In this document: one piece after another, positions 1 to 8,291 of the stretch
How positions within the stretch are numbered: position 1 is the stretch's first letter
Layout: each line of letters starts with the position of its first letter
NCBI RefSeq assembly: GCF_000003605.2
Contig: NW_003121911.1
Span: 514,940 to 537,602 of the forward strand
Length of the DNA stretch: 22,663 bases
Source of the DNA: Saccoglossus kowalevskii
Taxonomy: Eukaryota > Hemichordata > Enteropneusta > Harrimaniidae
Direction of reading: 5' to 3'
Made by a program: the position numbers and the translations under genes
The notes under the pieces: model-generated
Told to the model about the DNA's origin: nothing
Seen by the model: the letters and a program-made list of their open reading frames with translations, nothing else
The model's database searches: none

Positions 1-14
1 CCCTCACAAGGAGC

Positions 15-340
15 GATATTCCCCGTATATATGGTGTACAATAGACGGAGACACTCGTTCAAAAGTGTGATATTTTCCGTATATATCAGTGGCGGTGACA
101 CAGGGGGGGGGGTTTGATGGGGGCTCTCGAAAAATCCTTGGGGCGTCGCCCTTCCAAAATTAAGCTGAAACCCTTTGTATCAGCAAAATTTGCTCCTCAA
201 AATGCAGGAAATAGTCTTTCAGAGGGTGTAGAATTCAAATTTTTTTAAGGGGGAGCATACCCCCGAACCCCGTAGTAAGGTCGCGCAAAATTTCGTGTCG
301 CCGCCTCTGTATATGGTGTATAGTGGATGGAGAGTGCAAA
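15..340 (+). repeat. Imperfect tandem duplication (period about 54 bp), second copy interrupted
   Basis: The stretch starting GATATTCCCCGTATATATGG at 15 recurs at 69 as GATATTTTCCGTATATAT. There it is interrupted by the element at 87-309 and resumes at 310 with TATATGGTGTATAGTGGATG. The first copy reads TATGGTGTACAATAGACGG at the equivalent place. The two units are clearly related but diverged. Their use is that the first copy shows what the second looked like before the insertion. Confidence 0.7.
87..309. mobile_element. Non-autonomous TIR DNA transposon (MITE-like), 223 bp
   Basis: The left end reads CAGTGGCGGTGACAC. The reverse complement of the right end reads CAGAGGCGGCGACAC, so 13 of 15 bases match as terminal inverted repeats. 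The element is flanked on both sides by TATAT (82-86 and 310-314). The related uninterrupted copy at 23-37 has this pentamer once, so the 5-bp target duplication is supported by a paralogous empty site. The interior has a run of ten or more G near 102-112 and a GGGGGAGCATACCCCCG palindrome-like stretch near 250-266, and no ORF. Ends of the CAGTGGCGG...GGGGG kind recur in animal hAT-like elements. The 5-bp duplication is unusual for classic hAT (8 bp), so I leave the superfamily open. Confidence 0.8.
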
Positions 341-768
341 CAGACAATTGAATTCAAAGCCACACTCGTCGACCATAAATCACGAAGTAAAAACATGTAT
401 ATATCCGGCAAGTACTGACGAGAAAAGTCATTTACTGACTGACTGACATGCCACCGGCAAGTCGTTTTTAGTAACTTTGAAGATCGCCTAGTCGGTCGGT
501 CGTTTGACTGATTGTGCTAAATTTGTGTTTATTAATAGTCGGATTCGTCTAAGAAATACTAGTAATATATTTACCGTCCCAGTAATCGCTTAGGCAAACA
601 TTGATACGACATATCCACTACCGTTATCGCCCATACCAATGCGTTCACATGATGTATACGTTGTTACTTTAGCATGCTTTGCAACTTTCTGAAACATAGA
701 TTATTTTTTAACTCGTTTTTCCACTGTTGCTATAGTGATAACCCGAATGTTTTCCTTCCTTCATTTAG
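310..768. other. Intergenic stretch with short GACT/GTCG runs
   Basis: I see no gene here. Two short simple runs occur, (GACT)n near 437-450 and GTCGGTCGGTCG near 491-502. The nonamer CCGGCAAGT occurs twice within about 50 bp (near 404 and 455). A good pyrimidine tract ending in TTTAG closes the stretch at 768. Confidence 0.4.
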
Positions 769-874
769 ATGATTATTCACCGAATCGGCGTTTCCTCTAC
801 TGGCAGCGAATTCTTCCCAGGCATTGGATTGATGCCCACTCGAGTGCTCCCAATACTATCTTGGGGATTATAAA

Positions 875-925
875 ATGATGCCGCGATTTCTGCTATTTCT
901 ACATTGTCTCGCCATCAGTGCTTAC
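875..925 (+). CDS. Candidate signal-peptide exon of a small secreted protein
   Basis: A strong 3' splice-site-like stretch (pyrimidine-rich, ending CATTTAG at 768) opens a possible exon at 769. An ATG at 875 in the context AAAATGATG begins MMPRFLLFLHCLAISAY. This is a textbook signal peptide shape: a short basic start, a hydrophobic core, then small residues. The frame then meets a GTATGT donor at 926, so the exon ends in phase 0. Joining it to an acceptor at 1424 in phase 0 gives 39 more residues (starting VYCQNSQNTS, ending RMRRNTEWI) and a stop at 1542-1544, a 56-residue product with an Arg-Arg site. A competing frame through the same exon (771-878, 35 codons) is also open. I do not recognise the protein. 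The model is motif-based and could be chance. Confidence 0.3.
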
Positions 926-1150
926 GTATGTGATAGAGGTTTCTCTTGCATTCCGTACCAAGTTTTCTTTTTTATAATGGAGGAACTGAAATGCAAAGAT
1001 TTTATTTATTTTTTATAAAACAAAACTACTATTATTAACTAGTCTCTATACACATAGTTTATTCATTTGCACGTCCAGTATTTTGAACGCCGTTATCTAG
1101 ATATTGGCGGCTTCAACAGTTTTGAGATACAAATTTACCACTTAGATGTA

Positions 1151-1158
1151 TGACGTCA
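1151..1158. promoter_or_regulatory. Perfect CRE palindrome TGACGTCA
   Basis: This is a full palindromic CREB/ATF site. It shares the 13-mer ATGACGTCACGAG with the site at 4730-4737. It lies inside the putative intron of the secreted-protein candidate. Function is not shown. Confidence 0.4.
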
Positions 1159-1424
1159 CGAGGTATAGATAATCAATTTCCAGTTCATGTTCTGGTTGTC
1201 TATTAGCACCAATAGACACTGGTTCAAGCGAACAGATGTGAACATAAACATGAACATAAAAAATAAATATTAAAACAGACATTGTGGCGTTGAGTCGTAT
1301 GAGTTAACCCTCATATAGACGTGACTGTTTTTACACACATCTGTAAGTTGAAGAGCTCGAATTTAGGCCTACATGTATGTCAACATCATCATTGTCCAAC
1401 ACAAAAATTTTACAATATATTTAG

Positions 1425-1573
1425 GTTTATTGTCAAAACTCACAAAATACGTCACAAAATCGTACACAGGGGAACAGTCACGATTCACTGACGTCCGTAA
1501 ATCCTGGTTTAATTCGTATGAGGCGGAATACGGAATGGATATGAATAGTCAGCCGATTGTAAATGATAGTTAA
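1425..1573 (+). CDS. Candidate terminal exon with adjacent polyA signal
   Basis: An acceptor-like TATATTTAG ends at 1424. Two frames stay open after it. One runs to TAA at 1571-1573 and ends NSYEAEYGMDMNSQPIVNDS, with a natural-looking mix of charged and aromatic residues. It needs a phase-1 upstream exon, which I do not see. The other stops at 1542-1544 and fits in phase with the signal-peptide exon at 875-925. An AATAAA lies directly after, at 1576-1581. Which frame is used, if either, cannot be decided from the sequence. The open frame continues upstream to an ATG at 1373, which may be coincidental. Confidence 0.3.
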
Positions 1574-2059
1574 CAAATAAAATAATTTTGCTCATATTTT
1601 TGGACAACCATATCTTGAATCATATACAAGTAAACAAATCAAATGAAAGGCTACTGTTGTATGCATGGGAATTCTTTCACGCAAGAACGTCGAATTTATT
1701 TTGATTTCGTCGACTATAAAGTTACTCCTAACGTCCGGTTAGGATTGTTTTTACATCACGCTGAATGACTTGCACACTTTCACTACTGTTTCATCGTTTG
1801 ATGCATATTTTGTAGAAATAACATTGCGTTAAATTGATCGATTGATTGACTGATTGCACAAGCAGCTGTGACGAAATAAGCAACTGTTTTCATTACGTAT
1901 GTAATAAGTTCCGTCTCTTTGCAAGGTTGGTGTATGTAACAAAACTTACTTGTTTGGACTTTTTTCACACATCTCTGTGATTTAATTCGACGTTTGTTTT
2001 TCCTCTGCATGTGCTAATACCCCTTCTTTCGCGGCGTAAATTCGTATATATTCACATAC

Positions 2060-2254
2060 CATGAAACTCGATCCCTTTGAGGGGGTATGAGGGAGGTGGG
2101 AATCAATCGGTCTGTTTTTCTCTCCTGATAGTGATTCTCGCTGGCGATTCGTTAAATGAGCATTAACTTGAATACTCGCACCTGAAGATGGTACTCGGGT
2201 ATTGTCATCAGCAACATGGATCGGCACAACGACGGCACTACTCGCACAACCCAT
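2060..2254 (-). CDS. Candidate first coding exon of an N-myristoylated protein (MGCASS...)
   Basis: On the minus strand an in-frame stop (TAG, 2266-2264) is followed by a single ATG at 2254 in a strong Kozak context (ATCATGG). The product starts MGCASSAVVVPIHVADDN. Gly2 with Ser6 fits the N-myristoylation rule and Cys3 is a likely palmitoylation site, so a membrane-anchored cytoplasmic protein is expected. The 65-codon frame is rich in Ser, Asn, Arg and Pro, with no long hydrophobic segment, and ends in ...SKGSSFM at a GTATGT donor (2059-2054) in phase 0. The gene would continue leftwards and I cannot find its next exon. That direction conflicts in part with the + candidate at 875-1573, so one may be false or the two may interleave. 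The family is not recognised. Confidence 0.4.
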
Positions 2255-2317
2255 GATCAACAACTAGTATGATGAATTTAAAAAAAAATACCTGCTGATT
2301 ATACTGCTTCTTCTACA

Positions 2318-2323
2318 CGTGGT
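2318..2323. promoter_or_regulatory. E-box CACGTG upstream of the MGCASS exon
   Basis: A palindromic CACGTG sits about 65 bp upstream of the minus-strand ATG at 2254. It is a class B bHLH (USF/MYC-type) site by consensus. A single hexamer is weak evidence. Confidence 0.25.
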
Positions 2324-2343
2324 CTATGCCGTCATTGGTGACA

Positions 2344-2377
<34 letters not shown>

Positions 2378-2409
2378 TGATGATGATGATGATGATGACG
2401 ATGACGATG
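2344..2409. repeat. (ACG/ATG)n trinucleotide microsatellite, 22 triplets
   Basis: The run consists of ACG units with one GCG, then seven ATG units, then alternating ACG/ATG. Read on the other strand it is (CGT/CAT)n. It begins about 90 bp upstream of the MGCASS start codon and could lie in its 5' leader or promoter. A + frame reading GAC/GAT would be poly-Asp, but it is not part of a longer ORF. Confidence 0.95.
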
Positions 2410-2987
2410 ACAAACATTAATTAGTTATACGTACGTACGCTATTCCATTTGGGTTTCGCCATAGACAGTATATTACTGACAAGGTTTCACTGACAATACG
2501 CCTGTATAATTTCTTATGATCTCGTTGACATATCTAGAACAAACACGTGTTAAACGGAAAAAAGGAAAACGTATATTTTCGTCTTGAGTCCTACTTGCAA
2601 GTGCATGTGTTCAGACCAGTCTCACTTACCTCATGATATGTTTTTGGAAGGCAGAGCGAATTGTACTGTAATGAACTGCAGAGTGAACAGCTGACTGCGG
2701 GAATCCCAGAACCTTCCTGATGTGAGGAGAACACGCTAACCGCCATACCGTCGCTCAATGTTTGATTGAATAATAATAAAAATTAACAAAGATTAACAAG
2801 CCATGCATGGCACAGTCCCGTTAGTAATCGAATTTAAGATATATAGTTTTATTTATAGTAATATAGCTGGTATATAAACATGTCAGGAATATAATTATAA
2901 TGATTGTTTAACATTAAAATGATTGACATTTGTATCCGATCGTCAAACAAGTATTGAGAGATATTGCTCTGGAACAGCATTAATTAA
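2410..2987. other. Intergenic, no gene seen
   Basis: This is AT-rich DNA with a short ACGTACGTACG run near 2431-2441 and otherwise no recognisable feature. No ORF of note is present. Confidence 0.35.
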
Positions 2988-3011
2988 AACAAAATCAGCC
3001 ATTTTGAATAC

Positions 3012-3293
3012 ATGTATAATGAATATATAAAATTTGAACATAATCAGTCAAAGCATGTCAGAGATATGGCTCTAGAAGCCCATTCATTAAATGGAAATGA
3101 CCGCCAGTCGGCTATTTCGAATCTTATCTTAAAAACAAATGATGTGCGTCAAGGTCTTATAATGGCTAACGTATATACCAAGTTTCAACAAAATCCATCT
3201 GTAAACAGCCGAGAAATGCTTGATTTTGACGATTTTTTAGTACAAAAATTGCCGCCATTCGGCTATCTTGAATCAGATCGTGAAACAAATTGA
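3012..3293 (+). CDS. Hypothetical 93-codon ORF, possibly repeat-associated
   Basis: The frame is open from 2988 and has an ATG at 3012. It encodes a protein-like, mostly helical-looking product without Cys or Trp; recognisable stretches are EAHSLNGNDRQSAISNLI and FDDFLVQKLPPFGYLESD. No membrane segment or known motif is visible. Immediately after the stop comes a sequence that resembles the 3' tail of dispersed repeats (see 3294-3420), so the ORF may be a relic inside a repeat rather than a host gene. By length alone several ORFs of this size are expected by chance at this base composition. No convincing splice sites or polyA signal flank it. Confidence 0.25.
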   Translation: MYNEYIKFEHNQSKHVRDMALEAHSLNGNDRQSAISNLILKTNDVRQGLIMANVYTKFQQNPSVNSREMLDFDDFLVQKLPPFGYLESDRETN

Positions 3294-3420
3294 CGTGCAT
3301 ATGTATAATATCATGTACGATACATGTGTGAAGTTTGATTGTGATTGGTCCAGGCATTTCTAAGATACAGGTCCGGACGCACGGACGCACAAGGGTCAAA
3401 ACATAAGTCCCCATTTTCGG
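3294..3420 (+). repeat. Probable dispersed-repeat tail with GGACGCAC units
   Basis: A stretch running GTGTGAAGTTTGATTG, then GATACAGGTCCGGACGCACG and GTCAAAACATAAGTCCCC has the look of a tail I recall from dispersed repeats of many marine invertebrates ('...gagatacaggtccggacggacgg...'). The octamer GGACGCAC occurs twice in tandem at about 3373-3390. The family name is unknown to me and the boundaries are approximate. Confidence 0.45.
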
Positions 3421-4795
3421 ACTGCTAAATAAGTAATATGTTGTATTTGTTCTTCAAAGGTACGTTTTGAACTGTAGGATCCGAATGTTAAATTTACCTC
3501 AAAGTCTGATGAAAGAAAATGATTCTAAAAATGCTGCGATTTTTTGAGAATGTAATTACCAACACAAGTATTCGTCTTCATCACCAGGAAATTAACATGC
3601 ATATTTATTTGTTCCATTCATTCAAAGTCACAATCAGATGCTTGGGAATCTCTGAATTATCTAAGAATTATTTATTACGGATATAAAAATGTTGTTTGCT
3701 GTATGTTACAAATTAACCACTACTCTAGCAAACCATCAAACTATTTGGAGATAAGAAAAGAAAAACATTTGGAAAAAACTTATGTTTTCATGTATGAAGC
3801 AAACAAATGTCTCTGTATTTGTGATATTTACCAAAATGTTACTAAATCAGCTTATGTTTACATAACCCACATAGTATCGATGGTAATCACGTGCACTATG
3901 AGAGTGGGGAAATAATAATGTAGTAGTATATGATGTCAGTACCGTACTTTTATTAGCGCAGTCAAACGTGATGTGAACTGTAGTCGTTTAGTAGCGTCCT
4001 CTCATATACCAGTAGCTGTTTAGTACATTTCGCAATTAATGTTATTCATGGTTGAGGGCGCTACATACAGCAACACCTCATATGTAGTACTATTTTTTTC
4101 GTATGTTTAATTGTCAGTGAATCTTATAATTTGTAAATGTAACATTGGAATTTGTTTCCACTTTTTATCTGTCACTGTTATTCATTTTGTGTATTGTTTT
4201 GTAGTTTTTAGTGTCTCTGCTGCTGTTCTTTCCGAAGTCACTAATGTGTGAAAGGAAAAGCCAAACAACATAATGACCCCTCAAGAAAAAGCTCGACAAA
4301 TGTAGGAGAATGCAATTTACAGTTTTTTATATTACTTTTCATTCTCTAGATATTCAACTTTTTATCAGTATTATGTAGTTATCCATCTTGATTCCCAAGC
4401 AAAGGATTATGGGTAAAGTATGAAATCATAGAATCTGAATTGGTTTTCATAAATAAATATAACATAAGACACTCTCTTCAAATGTTGTCTTATTTGCATA
4501 CATCCATGTATATTTCAATGTATAGATAGTTTATATTGCATCACAAGTAGTTCAATCGATATAATGAAGAGTGTGGTAGATAACAGACAACCTTGTCCAA
4601 TACTCCTCTGCAAAGTGTGAATTGAAATCTATACTTTACATTCACTTTCGATACGATGGTGTTCTCATGTAGAGCAGCAAATGTCGGGCTTATGTAAATT
4701 AGTTTTAGGGACCAGGGGTCCGATAAGAATGACGTCACGAGTAAACGCATCGAGAACAGTAGCACGTCACAGAGTAGAAAAGAAAAGTATACATT
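3421..4795. other. Intergenic, no gene seen
   Basis: This is AT-rich sequence with scattered short chance ORFs. Points noted are a GTTGAGGGCGCTACA 15-mer at 4043-4057, nearly repeated (one difference, opposite strand) near 5141-5155, and a GGACCAGGGGTCC near-palindrome at about 4709-4721. A perfect CRE is listed separately. Confidence 0.35.
4730..4737. promoter_or_regulatory. Perfect CRE palindrome TGACGTCA
   Basis: This is the second of three perfect CREB/ATF palindromes. It is embedded in ATGACGTCACGAG, identical over 13 bp to the site at 1151. It lies just downstream (3') of the minus-strand gene ending at 4876. Confidence 0.4.
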
Positions 4796-4801
4796 TTTAT
4801 T
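4796..4801 (-). promoter_or_regulatory. Polyadenylation signal AATAAA for the minus-strand gene
   Basis: The + strand TTTATT is AATAAA on the minus strand, about 75 bp past the TGA at 4878-4876. This is a normal distance for a short 3' untranslated region and supports the 4876-5462 exon being terminal. Confidence 0.45.
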
Positions 4802-4875
4802 ATACTTTGAATATAATGTCATTTATAAAAAAAGGATAACTTATTCGGTAATAAATAATAGTAAATTGTGCAAGG

Positions 4876-5462
4876 TCACTTGCACCCAATGCAGTCCAAT
4901 CTATATTTAGGTTTGCGAATTATTCGCCTCCGTCTCAGATTGTAGCGTTTCCAGTAAAATACAATAGCACTTCGCTTCTTCGAAATATGAAAATCTTCTG
5001 TAATTGTAGTTTTCATCTCCTTCTCTTCCTCTTCTTCCTCCTCTTCCTCCTCAGACTCCCCTTCACGGCCCAATTGTCTGACCAAGTGTCTTTTAACTGC
5101 CTTCGGGTTGAGTAATCCATTCTCAGGTGGCGTGGAAAGTTTTTGCAGCGCCCTCAACGTACACCAATGCACATGCGCGTGATTTCGAAGGGTATATATG
5201 GTAATGATAGATACAATATACGCAATGATGATGTGTGTGACTATTCTGATGACGTCACAGCGGCCATCGCTTCCCACAGCAATAAGTAACAAAATAAGTC
5301 CAGTAAGTGTCCAATGACAGCGCCACTGATTAGTCTTCTTCTCGATTTCCTTTCGGGAATCAGGCATGTCTTGAATAACTGTGAACTGACTCGAATAAGC
5401 TGTAGTCATGGTAACTACAGTCTTCGTCCCCATCCTATTTTTGGTCACTCCCAGCAGCAGAT
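4876..5462 (-). CDS. Terminal exon of an unrecognised two-pass membrane protein with poly-Glu tract
   Basis: This is the longest frame in the window: 201 codons back to 5481, and 194 residues from the acceptor. At this AT content I estimate far below one such frame by chance. A good 3' splice site (pyrimidine-rich TTACTGTCTTCTCAG) ends at 5463, so the exon starts with AT in phase 1. That fits the T left by the exon ending at 6513 and makes a Tyr codon. The full model 6894-6879 / 6719-6513 / 5462-4876 is 810 nt, 269 residues. Approximate features in that protein are: hydrophobic WTLTGLILLLIAVG (125-138); hydrophobic VIRIVTHIIIAYIVSIITIY (145-164); a run of ten Glu (about 213-222); and a basic end RYNLRRRRIIRKPKYR. 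An internal ATG at 5409 in a good context (ACCATGA) could start a shorter 177-residue form. The family is unknown; the role is probably in a membrane, with the acidic/basic tail on one side. Confidence 0.55.
5250..5257. promoter_or_regulatory. Perfect CRE palindrome TGACGTCA inside coding exon
   Basis: This is the third perfect CREB/ATF palindrome. It falls in the exon at codons for Cys-Asp-Val between the two hydrophobic segments, so it may simply reflect coding sequence. Confidence 0.3.
5402..5415 (+). promoter_or_regulatory. RFX X-box match overlapping an internal start codon
   Basis: GTAGTCATGGTAAC fits the X-box consensus GTHNYYATRRNAAC exactly and sits within a CTGTAGT...ACTACAG inverted repeat (5400-5420). 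The minus-strand reading contains the ATG at 5409. RFX factors commonly control ciliary genes. Here the site is inside an exon, so a regulatory role is only a possibility. Confidence 0.3.
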
Positions 5463-6512
5463 CTGAGAAGACAGTAAGCACAGTTTATAATCTCTCAAAA
5501 ACAACAAGTGTGTCAACCATATACGGCATCAGAAGTTTGACGTGCTATTTCAAGTTATCATTGATGCCTGTCTGTCTGGTGGAGCCATAATGCTGCGGAT
5601 GTTGCTTGTAATCTAACACTACTTCTTATCACGGGCTTACTATTGGCGACGTGATTGAGAACGGGTATTATAATAGTATGCACTGCATACACTAACAAAC
5701 ATGGTTCAATTTATTGAAAGACTGTGTGGTTATGGATCGGCATAGTCGTTCTCAGACTCAGTAGCATGGAATAGTGACAGCGATTTATCACGATGACCGT
5801 CCCGTGGTGGCGGACAATGCACCCATAGTTCTTTGTCAGCCAAGCATCACCGTGTCACGAATAGACCTAGCCACCTCAGTACACCATCTAATCACAACAA
5901 TGCACTTACTATACGGTGTCTATAATGCACACACGTTTTGGTTTGGCGTAACCAAGACAGTGACGGTATAAATCATACACCACAGTCAACAAAACTGAAT
6001 TACAGGAAATTCTGAATTAATATTAAAGATGTTTTTTTAAGTACTTGGTAAATGCTCACGTTAAAAACAGATCAATGAGTACGGAACTGTGTACATTTGA
6101 TTTACGTGTATAATCGTGATTAAAATATTATGTATATTGTACGGTATGGAAAGTATATTTCGCTCATCTTTCACTCCAAAACTATACGTCGTACTGATTC
6201 AATTAATAATTGTTCATGGTAATTAACACACCATTGTCATGAGTATATTTTAATTATCATGCCATTCACAATTTCGTATCCATAGTAACACGTCTATTAT
6301 TAATATATGCCGACAAAATACATCTCGTAATAGATTAATTAATGTATAAAGGAAATTATAATAATAATAGTGAAATATTTGTCTTTCGATATATGTCAAA
6401 TATCGTGCTTTGTTGAAGACACATGAAATCGACACTTACTCACTTACCGCTGAAGTGACGTACTGAGACCCCGATCCAGATATAGCAAGCCTAGTTCAAA
6501 TGAAGTACATAC
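5463..6512 (-). other. Putative large intron of the membrane-protein gene
   Basis: It would run from a GTATGT donor (6512-6507) to the CTTCTCAG acceptor (5465-5463) and is about 1.05 kb. No convincing extra exon is visible inside. The frames seen on the + strand here (5774-5971) start at GTG and look like chance. Confidence 0.35.
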
Positions 6513-6719
6513 ATATCCATATTGAAGTCTTCAAGCTTTGGTTCGATTTTCCGGTTGACTTAACTGTTGACGACCGGCGTTTTGATCTTATCCTGCCATC
6601 CTTGTTGTCAACGCTAACCAGGTGGCTGACCAGCTGGGCAGCAACTGGGTCAGAGTAGTACATAACGCAATCAATATGATTGGAGAGCACCCATTTCACT
6701 GCGGAAGTGTTTGACAGTC
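6513..6719 (-). CDS. Second exon of the membrane-protein gene
   Basis: The 207-nt exon is open throughout. It starts after TCACAG (6722-6720... acceptor AG at 6721-6720) with GA in phase 1 and ends before a GTATGT donor in phase 1. Both phases match the neighbouring exons. The product includes WVLSNHIDCVMYYSDP, AAQLVSHLVSVDNKDGRI and a Lys/Arg/Ser-rich stretch RSKRRSSTVKSTGKSNQS. It is soluble-looking and basic, and predicted to precede the membrane segments. The first part faintly resembles the first two helices of a CARD/death-fold domain, but I would not assign it. The acceptor has a poor pyrimidine tract. An alternative acceptor (TTCCGCAG, ending at 6703) keeps the same phase. Confidence 0.38.
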
Positions 6720-6878
6720 CTGTGACCAACGCGTAGTCACGTGACTAAGGCATGAGTAATGTTACTATTAATAGAAACACCGACGTTGCTTTATAGATTC
6801 GGTTTCGAGTTACACCGGCATAATTTGTGTAGATAAGGTAAACACTTGAACAAATATAGGATAGGTCGTCGCACTTAC

Positions 6879-6894
6879 TTAGACATGACGCCAT
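6879..6894 (-). CDS. Short first coding exon (MASCL) with perfect donor
   Basis: ATG at 6894 lies in CAAAAATGGCG, an optimal Kozak context that also resembles a YY1 site. Five codons plus one base follow, to a perfect GTAAGT donor (6878-6873). The single leftover A joins GA of the next exon to give Arg. An in-frame ATG at 6987, directly after a TGA, would add 31 residues (MAYTALRSRALFRAYVF..., Arg-rich, like a mitochondrial presequence). Its context is poorer (T at -3), and with the TATA box at 7025 it would sit almost at the cap site, so I favour 6894. Confidence 0.33.
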
Positions 6895-7019
6895 TTTTGA
6901 TACTGTGAAACATCGAAGTTTCCGACGGTGCTCACAGAAGACGTATGCACGGAATAGAGCCCGGCTGCGGAGTGCTGTATACGCCATTCAACGTTTATGC
7001 CAGCTTATCCTAAACCGGG

Positions 7020-7025
7020 TATATA
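7020..7025 (-). promoter_or_regulatory. TATA box for the minus-strand membrane-protein gene
   Basis: TATATA, in the context TCTATATACCCGG on the minus strand, lies about 130 bp upstream of the ATG at 6894. Transcription would start near 6990-6997, giving a leader of about 100 nt. A single TATATA in AT-rich DNA is weak alone. Its position relative to the exons is what supports it. Confidence 0.35.
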
Positions 7026-8290
7026 GACTTGCTGTTATCTCGTTTAACGCGTAGCCTCTCATTGACATTAATCATGATGATGTAATTTTTACTCGCCGTG
7101 ATTTATATGTTCTGTACTTCTTATTGAGATTATCGCGTACTGTTCCAAATATAGTATCTCGCCATCTGCTCGTCTGCATTTACTTTCCTATATTGTAACT
7201 ACCATGGCAAGGTGCCATCATCATGTCTTATGTCCACCATTTCTAGTGTTTATCGTTGTTTACAATGCCACTAGCGTCCCCGTGTTTCCCATATTGTCTA
7301 TTCTGGTCTAGTTTTTTTTTTTTACGTAACGTAAACTTATACAACTCCCCATTAATTCGCTTCTACTAGCAGCAATTAAGTGATTCCGTGACGTCGGCAT
7401 GACGTAGGCAGTGTCGTACAAATAGACGACTCTGTCTAATTGGTTGTGAAGTTTGTCGTATAACAATACCTCTTTAAAAACACGTTTTTAAACTTACTTC
7501 AAGTCACTTAGTACGAAAACTTCCCATTTTCAATCAATAGTATACTTTAGTTTTCTTACAATTGTATAAGCTGATCCCATCTTGTTTCAAGTTTCTTCAC
7601 CCTAGTAATATGAAATGGCACTTACATAAACCTAACGAAAACGATATCGCGGTTTTAATGTTGAACCCTGAGAAATATATCATCTTCTACTTAGGAACAA
7701 CATCATAAAACCTTTGATTTTCATGTGACCGCAAATAGAATGCTGCGTAGTTCCAAACAATAACTTCATTTTGGAAGACGAGGGTGTATAGTAGACATCA
7801 GCTGAGTAGTGTTTTCTGTAAGCCGTATATGCGCTCAGCTTGCCCAGTGAAGTCAGGAAAATTTCATTATTTGTTCAAGTTTATACTTAATGTCGTATAT
7901 GATGTCAAACATCCGTGTACGCCAATTTTCGGAAAGAGTTTCCTAAGGCCTCCTCACCTTTAACCTGAACCCTAATCTTAACACTCCAGTCCCACAATGC
8001 AATTCGATATGCCCCCTAAATAATTATAAGTGACCCTAAGTGGAGTATATACCATTGAAATGGAGTTGGGGTACTGGAGGGGTTTTAAGTAACTCTTAAC
8101 TATATTTTTTACCAATTTTCTTGCACGACATAAGTCATTTGGGTACGCTAAATTTCTATTCGACACTGCTAAATTCTCATTTCACTCTCTGGTTATAGAA
8201 GTTTCATTGTTTCATTGGCAACTTAAAAAAATATGGCTCCAGCTAAACCTGGAATCGAGAGCGTGATTAGATGCCGTGATTAGAGTTATA
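7026..8290. other. Intergenic, no gene seen
   Basis: It contains a T run at about 7312-7324 and the pair GTGACGTCGGCATGACGTAGG near 7387-7408 (two CRE-like half-palindromes). No ORF above chance is seen. The minus frame at 7978-8166 has no supporting signals. Confidence 0.35.
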
Positions 8291-8291
8291 T

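Noticed and set aside
5774-5971. 65-codon + frame
   Set aside because: It starts at GTG, has no splice signals, and lies within the putative intron of the minus-strand gene.
6541-6554. GGTTCGATTTTCCG resembling a tRNA B box
   Set aside because: The B-box spacing is wrong, no A box or acceptor stem is present, and it lies inside a coding exon on the other strand.
6513-6719. CARD/death-fold resemblance of the second exon
   Set aside because: Only a loose helix-pattern likeness over about 35 residues exists. The rest of the fold is missing, so no domain is assigned.
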